A DNA stretch of 64,000 bases from the NCBI GenBank assembly GCA_050952465.1, contig JBMNKZ010000009.1:1-64000 (forward strand), in the 5' to 3' direction. The position numbers and the translations under genes are program-made. The stretch's first letter is position 1. Every line of letters begins with the position of its first letter. This document shows, piece by piece, positions 58,851 through 64,000 of the stretch. Source of the DNA: DUPU01 sp050952465. GTDB lineage: Bacteria; Bacillota; Dehalobacteriia; Dehalobacteriales; Dehalobacteriaceae. The notes below the pieces were generated by a model. That model searched no databases. It was not told the DNA's origin and was given only the letters and a program-made list of their open reading frames with translations.

Positions 58851-59885
58851 TTAAACAAAATACTCTAATTTTCCTTGGGGGAATAATTCTTTTATTGTAT
58901 CAGCGAAAAACTGTTTCATTTTCTCATAAGTTTCTTGGGGATAAAGATATTTAATATAGCCAAATTGCCCGTACTTAACCCGGCGTTCCTCTTCATTCAT
59001 AGAAAGTTTGGTCTCGGGGAACAAGGAAAGAATATTTTCTTTGGCCCTTTTGGTGTAACGGTGGCTGATTAATTCAAATGTTAAATTCCTTTGAGCCAAA
59101 GGGTCAAGGTTCTTTTTTAGATCAGTTAGCAAAGTATGATATTCTTCCTGCCAATGATCATAAAACATAATTGGGGCAATGATAAATCCTAAGGGATAAC
59201 CGGCATAGGACACTTTGGCCGCTGCTTCAATTCGATCTTTTAAAGATGGGGTACCATGTTCAAAGGATGAAATTACATAGTTGCTGTTCAAGCTGAATCG
59301 AAATCTGGTATGATTGTGATGGGCTAAGTTTAATAATGTATCCACGTTAGTAAACTTTGTTACAAATCGGAACCGTCCGTATTCCTGCCTGCCAAAAAAT
59401 TCAATGGTTCTAGCCAGGGCACCGCTATAGGGTTCTACCGGCAGGGGGTCAGAGGTGGCTGCTCCCTCGAAAATGGTGATGTCCGGCTTTCTTTCCTCTA
59501 TATATTGAGCAGCCCGATTTAAAATCTCATCTTGATTTACATAAATTCGAATATAAGGCTTTTTCCCCAGGGTAGTTTGTAGATAGCAGTATTCGCATTT
59601 TCCGGGACAGCTGGTAACCAAGGGAAGTTGAAAATGAGCCGATGGCTTACATCCTTCGAATTTTAATGTTTTCCTTACCCCTACAACTAATGTGGCTTTT
59701 GCCTCCCGGTAGGCTTCTTGGGGAGTTTTACCCGGAATGCCGCTGACCCTATTATGGGAGGCAATTTTTGTTATAGGAATATTCATTTCTCTGAACCGGC
59801 TCCATAATTCTTTTCCTAAAGGATAATCTAGAGCTTGCTGTTCAAAAAAAACTCTTTTCGGTAAAAAATCTTTCATTCTTTGCAT
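58851..59885 (-). CDS. splB: Spore photoproduct lyase-like radical SAM protein lacking the conserved donor cysteine
   Basis: 344 residues. The radical SAM motif is CPGKCEYC (Cys93, 97, 100), followed by YLQTTLGKKPYIRIYVN. FRFSLNSNYVISSFEHGT, RIEAAAKVSYAGYPLGFIIAP and FELISHRYTKRAKE fit SplB throughout. In B. subtilis the H-donor Cys141 lies in FEAACTSD; the matching stretch here is FEGAATSD, so Ala143 replaces it (codon 59459-59457). It may be an SPL variant with a different donor or a family of other function. The start at 59885 lacks a strong ribosome site. Confidence 0.82.
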   Translation of the reverse strand: MQRMKDFLPKRVFFEQQALDYPLGKELWSRFREMNIPITKIASHNRVSGIPGKTPQEAYREAKATLVVGVRKTLKFEGCKPSAHFQLPLVTSCPGKCEYCYLQTTLGKKPYIRIYVNQDEILNRAAQYIEERKPDITIFEGAATSDPLPVEPYSGALARTIEFFGRQEYGRFRFVTKFTNVDTLLNLAHHNHTRFRFSLNSNYVISSFEHGTPSLKDRIEAAAKVSYAGYPLGFIIAPIMFYDHWQEEYHTLLTDLKKNLDPLAQRNLTFELISHRYTKRAKENILSLFPETKLSMNEEERRVKYGQFGYIKYLYPQETYEKMKQFFADTIKELFPQGKLEYFV

Positions 59886-60041
59886 ACCCCATTATTAAAA
59901 ATTTTAGAATGTAAAAAACATAATACAATTATTATTCCTAAAAAAATCCTTCTCATGCTTTAATCTGCTTTGTCCTCACGGTAACCATTGATTATTCTAT
60001 GCATATATTGTACTGAATATCAATGAAAGGAGGATTTGACA

Positions 60042-61136
60042 GTGAAGTATACCGTTCAAAGAGGAGATACCTTATGGTTGATAGCCAAAAGGTTTGGCAT
60101 CAGCTTAAATGATCTGATTGCGGCTAACCCTCAAATTGCCAATCCGGACAGGATCGATATTAATGACGTAATTACAATTCCCCTAACCGGTGTTAAACCT
60201 GACAATGATTATGTGGTGAAAAAGGGAGACACCATGTGGTTAATTGCCAAAAAGTTTGGAGTTACTTTAGATGATTTAATTGCGGCTAATCCCCAAATTA
60301 CTGATCCTAATCGGATTAATGTGGGAGATGTAATCCACTTACCGGAGACTGATATGGAGGAGAATGATACAGAGAACTCCGGAATCAATAAAAAGAACAA
60401 AAAAACAAGCATGATAAACATTGAACCCATTAAAACCGAGGTTAAATCCAAAGAACAGATGAAACCTGCTCAATCTGGTCAAATTAGTCATGTACAGCAA
60501 AACAATATTCCTAATAAAATGTATTATGTAGTAAAAACCGGCGACACCTTGTTAAAAATTGCCAAGTTGTTTGGTGTTTCCCTACAAAAATTACTTGAGG
60601 AAAATAAACATATTGAAAATCCGGACAAAATATATCCAGGCAATAAGATTAAAGTACCTGTGGATAAGGATTATATGGAAAAGAAATATAATCCACCAGT
60701 AGATACCCCAACCCAACCGGAAGCAATTATGCCGATTATGCCAGAGATGCAGATGAAAACTCCCGAGGTAACTTTGCCCGAGATGCAGAAAAAGATGCCT
60801 GGGACAACACCTGCTATGCCCTCGGGAATGCAAACTAAAATGCCCGGAACAACACCTGCTCAGCCTATGCCAGGAATGCAGGGGAAAATGCCATTGCCCG
60901 GAACGACACCTGCGATGCCGCCGATGCATCAAAACTGTCCTATGATGCATCATTGTATGCAAATGATTCAGATGATGCTGAAACACCCTATGCAGATGCA
61001 TATGATGGCACCTATGCATCATATGGAACAGGAGCAAATGTCTATGGGTCAGTTTCCTTGCTTCGGTATGGATCATGACAAAAAAGATGATAAATGTAAA
61101 CATCAAAAAAAACAAAGCTGCAAGCACAAAAGGTGA
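60042..61136 (+). CDS. Triple-LysM protein with Met/Pro and His/Met-rich tail (SafA-like)
   Basis: 364 residues from GTG 60042 behind AAAGGAGG; a TTG two codons earlier is too near the site. Three LysM repeats: 1-50 (VQRGDTLWLIAKRFG), 58-105 (VKKGDTMWLIAKKFG) and 163-210 (VKTGDTLLKIAKLFG). A Pro/Met/Gln-rich linker repeats KMPGTTPA (about 240-300). The tail is rich in His, Met and Cys (CPMMHHCMQM, MMAPMHHMEQ). LysM with such tails resembles SafA, which builds the spore coat. CATATATT upstream resembles a sigma-E -10. Metal binding by the tail is plausible. Confidence 0.75.
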   Translation: MKYTVQRGDTLWLIAKRFGISLNDLIAANPQIANPDRIDINDVITIPLTGVKPDNDYVVKKGDTMWLIAKKFGVTLDDLIAANPQITDPNRINVGDVIHLPETDMEENDTENSGINKKNKKTSMINIEPIKTEVKSKEQMKPAQSGQISHVQQNNIPNKMYYVVKTGDTLLKIAKLFGVSLQKLLEENKHIENPDKIYPGNKIKVPVDKDYMEKKYNPPVDTPTQPEAIMPIMPEMQMKTPEVTLPEMQKKMPGTTPAMPSGMQTKMPGTTPAQPMPGMQGKMPLPGTTPAMPPMHQNCPMMHHCMQMIQMMLKHPMQMHMMAPMHHMEQEQMSMGQFPCFGMDHDKKDDKCKHQKKQSCKHKR

Positions 61137-61140
61137 TAAG

Positions 61141-61171
61141 AAAAAAAGAGCCCGGAAGGGGCTCTTTTTAT
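61141..61171. terminator. Terminator between LysM and SASP genes
   Basis: AGAGCCC/GGGCTCT stem with a GGAAG-type loop, A run upstream and T run downstream. It serves both convergent genes. Confidence 0.8.
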
Positions 61172-61194
61172 TTGCCGTGCGTTTTTAATTGAAG

Positions 61195-61374
61195 TTATTT
61201 CAAACCGGAAGTCATAGATCTTTCTGCGATTTCAATGGCAGCTTTTACCATGTTTCCACATTGTCGGGACGGAACGGATCCAAATCCTTCAGCCTGCACA
61301 GTATCGTAAATTCCCAGTTCTTTAGCGATCTCCATTTTCAGCTGTTCAGACATGACACCTTTCCGCCTTGCCAT
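61195..61374 (-). CDS. Alpha/beta-type small acid-soluble spore protein
   Basis: 59 residues from ATG 61374 behind AGGAGG; nine extra codons in frame upstream are not needed. The KMEIAKELGIYD segment is the GPR protease site region of alpha/beta SASPs, and GSVPSRQCGNMVKAAIEIAE is the second conserved helix, with a Cys that is uncommon. It coats spore DNA and shields it from UV, complementing the SplB-like protein nearby. Confidence 0.88.
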   Translation of the reverse strand: MARRKGVMSEQLKMEIAKELGIYDTVQAEGFGSVPSRQCGNMVKAAIEIAERSMTSGLK

Positions 61375-61418
61375 CTTTAAAACCTCCTCATAAACTAACA
61401 TTCAATAACGCACTAATT

Positions 61419-61487
61419 ATATTTTGTACAAAATTTTTTTATATATGTTGAAAATAAAATAGACAATTTTACATCTTTTTCAACATA
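61419..61487. promoter_or_regulatory. Two palindromes in the 452-bp gap before hdrC
   Basis: ATTTTGTACAAAAT (61419-61432) is a perfect palindrome, and TATGTTGAAAA (61444-61454) pairs with TTTTCAACATA (61477-61487). Both lie in the AT-rich interval 61375-61826, which otherwise shows only possible promoter-like A/T runs. They could be operators or a weak terminator. Confidence 0.3.
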
Positions 61488-61826
61488 CATTAGCCGATTA
61501 GGTATGTTAAAATCAGTATAGACAAAAAAGTACTGTTTTTGTACAACATTTATTTGGGGCAAAATCATGTGCTTTTGGCAATTTTAGTATGATTTAAGGA
61601 AGGGAAAACAATGTAAACACAACATGTAAATCTTAACAAATCCATTATATTTTATAGAAAAATTAGCTAATATGATGTATTATTGAGATATAATGATTAT
61701 TTTTTTGTTTTTTTATTATTGTGATGCTCATTTAGTAATTTTTTCTTTGTATTCTTCGTATTCTTTGTATAGTTAATATTTAGTATAGATTATATCAATT
61801 ATTAAGCAGGAAAGAGGGGGTAAAGT

Positions 61827-62390
61827 ATGGAGGGAATGGAACTATCAAGCACCGCAAAACGCAATCAGGAAGAAATCAAAGGGTTGGAAAAAAAGGCCGG
61901 TGTAAATATCACTGATTGTTATCAGTGCGGCAAGTGTTCTGCCGGATGTCCGGTTGCTTTTGCGATGGACAAAACTCCCCGGCAGATTATTCGTTTATTG
62001 CAATTGGGCTTGTTGGAAGAAGCCCTCAAGTCCCGGACGATTTGGCTTTGTGCAACATGTCAAACGTGCAGTACCAGGTGTCCCAGAGATGTAGATTTGG
62101 CTGCCTTAATGGAGGTCACACGACAGTTAGCGAAGAAGAAAGGTATCGTTGCAGAAAGAAATATTGATGTGTTTAATGATATCTTTCTTTCAAATGTAAA
62201 AATGTTCGGCAGATCTCCTGAAGTGCTTTTAAGTGCTTTGTATAATCTGCGGTCAGGAAAACTATTTCAGGATGTTGACTCCGTACCAAAACTGTTTTCA
62301 TCCGGGAAGGCGCATGTTATTCCGGGGAGAGTTAAAGATCGAAAAGCGGTACGAAGGATCTTTGAAAAGTGCCTTGAGGGGAGGGAGTAA
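61827..62390 (+). CDS. hdrC: Heterodisulfide reductase subunit C-like Fe-S protein
   Basis: 187 residues. Two 4Fe-4S motifs: CYQCGKCSAGCPVAF and CATCQTCSTRCPRDV. No membrane helices, as in soluble HdrC. Electrons from HdrA pass through this subunit to HdrB. GAGGGGG stands before the ATG. The operon is hdrC-hdrB-hdrA with 2-bp and overlapping joins. The true acceptor in a non-methanogen is unknown; ferredoxin, menaquinone or a thiol disulfide have been proposed for bacterial Hdr-like complexes. Confidence 0.9.
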   Translation: MEGMELSSTAKRNQEEIKGLEKKAGVNITDCYQCGKCSAGCPVAFAMDKTPRQIIRLLQLGLLEEALKSRTIWLCATCQTCSTRCPRDVDLAALMEVTRQLAKKKGIVAERNIDVFNDIFLSNVKMFGRSPEVLLSALYNLRSGKLFQDVDSVPKLFSSGKAHVIPGRVKDRKAVRRIFEKCLEGRE

Positions 62391-62392
62391 TC

Positions 62393-63283
62393 TTGAAATA
62401 TGCATATTTCCCCGGATGTTCCTTGGACTCTACGGGGATTGAGTTTAGTTTGTCTATTAAGCAATTGGCCCAAAAGCTGGATTTGGATTTGTGGGAAATA
62501 CCTGATTGGAACTGCTGCGGTGCTAGTGCCGGGCATTTAACCAATCATATGCTGGCTTTGTCTTTGCCGGCCAGAAACTTAGCCATTGCTGAAAAAGCTG
62601 GGGTAAAGGCAGTGGCCGTTCCTTGTGCCGCTTGTTTTGCCCGGTTTAAGGCTACAGCCGAGGCAGTTAAAACTTCTGAAGAAATGCAAAAAAAGATAAG
62701 TGATATCATCGAAATGGATTATCAGGCTAGGGCGGAAATAGTTTCTTTATTAGATGTAATTGGGAAAAGAATTGGTTTAGAGAGAATTAAGGCCCAGGTA
62801 ACCAAGCCTTTGAATGGGTTAAAAGTAGCTTCCTATTATGGATGCTTGCTGGTGCGTCCACCGAAAATTGCTCAAAGTGATGACCCAGAGAATCCCATGG
62901 TGATGGATCATATTATGGAAGCCATCGGAGCGGAACCGGTGGAATGGGGCTTTAAGACTGAGTGTTGTGGTGCAAGTCACGTGGTAACCAAACCTCAAAT
63001 CGGTAAGGATATGATTTATGAAATCTTGAAAAATGCTGAGATAAATGGGGCAGAAGCGATTGCCACTGCCTGCCCCTTGTGTATGCTGAATTTGGATATG
63101 AGACAAAAACAAATTAACGCAAAAAAAGGTACTAAGTTAAACATCCCCATTTATTACTTTACTGAATTAATGGCACTGTCTTTTGGCTGTTCCGGAAAAG
63201 ATGTGGGGCTTTCTAAACATTTTGTACCGGCAGAAGGATTAATTCAGGAAGTATTTGGACGCGTAAGGAGGGAAGAAGCATGA
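62393..63283 (+). CDS. hdrB: Heterodisulfide reductase subunit B-like (CCG domain) protein
   Basis: 296 residues from TTG 62393, 2 bp after hdrC. Two CCG domains: WNCCGASAGHL with CAAC, and TECCGASHV with CPLC, which bind non-cubane 4Fe-4S clusters in HdrB. FPGCSLDSTGIEF begins the chain. It holds the disulfide-reducing site in HdrABC. Its stop overlaps the hdrA start. Confidence 0.9.
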   Translation: MKYAYFPGCSLDSTGIEFSLSIKQLAQKLDLDLWEIPDWNCCGASAGHLTNHMLALSLPARNLAIAEKAGVKAVAVPCAACFARFKATAEAVKTSEEMQKKISDIIEMDYQARAEIVSLLDVIGKRIGLERIKAQVTKPLNGLKVASYYGCLLVRPPKIAQSDDPENPMVMDHIMEAIGAEPVEWGFKTECCGASHVVTKPQIGKDMIYEILKNAEINGAEAIATACPLCMLNLDMRQKQINAKKGTKLNIPIYYFTELMALSFGCSGKDVGLSKHFVPAEGLIQEVFGRVRREEA

Positions 63284-64000
63284 GACGTGTAGGTGTATTT
63301 GTTTGCCATTGCGGAACCAATATTTCCGCGACGGTAGATGTGGAAAGAGTGGCAGAAGTGGCCAAAGCCATGCCTAATGTAGTTTTTACTATGGACTATA
63401 AGTATATGTGCTCCGAGCCTGGTCAGGGTGTAATTCGAGATGCCATAATTAAGCATAACCTAAACCGCATTGTGGTAGCTTCCTGCTCCCCGAGAATGCA
63501 TGAACCTACTTTCCGTAAGACTTTAGCCAGTGCCGGTCTAAACCCATATCTTTTAGAAATGGCGAATCTTCGGGAACAATGCTCCTGGGTGCATAATGAT
63601 AAAGCCAAAGCTACGGAAAAAGCGATTGACTTAGTTAGAATGGCTGTAGCAAAGGTTTCAAAAAACTGTGAATTATTTACCTCCACCATTCCTATTACCA
63701 AACGGGCTTTGGTGATTGGCGGAGGTATTGCCGGGATGCAGGCGGCTTTGGATATTGCTGATGCCGGTTATCAGGTAACTTTGGTGGAAAGAGAGGCAAC
63801 CATCGGGGGGAAAATGGCGATGCTAGATAAAACCTTCCCTACCTTGGACTGCTCTGCCTGAATTAGCACACCGAAGATGGTTGCTGCGGCGCAGCATCCG
63901 AATATTGAATTATTGACTTATTCTGAAATAGAAGATGTCAAAGGTTACATTGGTAACTTTGATGTTACCATTAAAAAGAAAGCTAAATATGTAGATTATT
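63280..64000 (+). CDS. hdrA: HdrA with probable selenocysteine at an in-frame UGA; 3' end outside window
   Basis: The frame opens at ATG 63280, within the hdrB stop. Residues up to 193 contain CHCGTNISATVD, CSPRMHEPTFRKTL and the flavin fold VIGGGIAGMQAALDIADAG. At codon 194 (63859-63861) is TGA, directly after LDCSA. The same frame then continues ISTPKMVAAAQHPNIELLTY and on to the window end, matching HdrA (usual CSxCILTPKM). So UGA replaces a conserved Cys codon. A hairpin with arms TGCTGC/GCAGCA starts about 20 bases after it. The rest of the protein is beyond base 64000. Confidence 0.88.
63879..63899 (+). promoter_or_regulatory. SECIS-like hairpin downstream of the hdrA UGA
   Basis: GG-T-TGCTGC, loop GGC, GCAGCA-T-CC: six perfect pairs extended by two more across a T-T mismatch. 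It begins 17 bases after the UGA, and the loop starts with G. Bacterial SECIS elements lie about 16-37 bases after UGA and keep a G in the apical loop. Function is inferred. Confidence 0.65.

Noticed and set aside
60591..61127. 178-codon reverse frame rich in His and Leu opposite the LysM tail
   Set aside because: It mirrors the low-complexity Met/His coding sequence and has no ribosome site.

Overview
The window looks like a chromosomal segment of a low-GC, endospore-forming anaerobic member of the Clostridia (Peptococcaceae-like; the genus cannot be fixed by eye). Supporting signs are AAGGAGG-type ribosome binding sites, frequent GTG/TTG starts, a tyrosine T-box, and spore genes: an alpha/beta SASP, a spore photoproduct lyase-like protein, a YhcN/YlaJ lipoprotein, a Spo0E-like protein and a LysM coat-type protein. 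An hdrCBA operon and several Fe-S and radical SAM proteins fit anaerobic metabolism.

Layout. 1-1,080: end of an Fe-S electron-transfer subunit plus a MoaD/ThiS protein, reminiscent of tungsten aldehyde oxidoreductase loci. 1,277-9,070: DUF4349 lipoprotein, an OmpR-type two-component pair behind helically phased repeats, an M20 amidohydrolase/EamA/SGNH cluster and an Fe-S flavoprotein. 9,239-10,753: IS256-type transposase followed by a long GC-rich inverted-repeat element. 10,835-11,923: archaeal-type FBP aldolase/phosphatase. 12,045-17,419: complete 16S-23S-5S operon with two promoters and no spacer tRNA. 17,499-24,386: TraB-like protein, Fsr-like MFS, RocB-like peptidase, secreted protein, SanA/YdcF-like and DUF296 proteins.

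24,400-31,096 is a signalling island: a possible structured RNA, a Spo0E-like phosphatase, an AgrC/AgrA-like pair whose regulator carries an in-frame amber codon, and a divergent hybrid kinase with an HPt domain joined to a REC-GGDEF-HD-GYP protein. 31,169-36,974: radical SAM protein, two DedA/TVP38 membrane proteins, phosphohexomutase, DUF3298 protein, a beta-rich protein and a Cu/Zn SOD. 37,104-41,454: polyamine operon (XRE-cupin regulator, potABCD). 41,568-44,293: QueG-like, SfsA and DUF3231 proteins.

44,651-48,070 is a small rearranged region: two copies of an uncharacterised gene separated by an IS3-family element, with an 85-bp perfect tandem repeat before the second copy. 48,190-59,885: MFS exporter, YhcN-like lipoprotein, tyrS with T-box, a MacAB-like ABC efflux system, AKR-ferredoxin fusion, metallophosphoesterase, Hsp33 and SplB-like protein. 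60,042-64,000: LysM protein with a His/Met-rich tail, SASP, and hdrC-hdrB-hdrA. The hdrA frame is interrupted by UGA at a conserved cysteine position, followed by a SECIS-like hairpin; it continues past the window and is probably a selenoprotein.

The strongest items for a second look are the selenocysteine HdrA, the amber-interrupted AgrA-like regulator, the SplB-like protein lacking the hydrogen-donor cysteine, the 184-bp inverted-repeat element and the duplicated gene region. I found no CRISPR array, tRNA or prophage. All family assignments are from reading the translated sequence; no database search was run.
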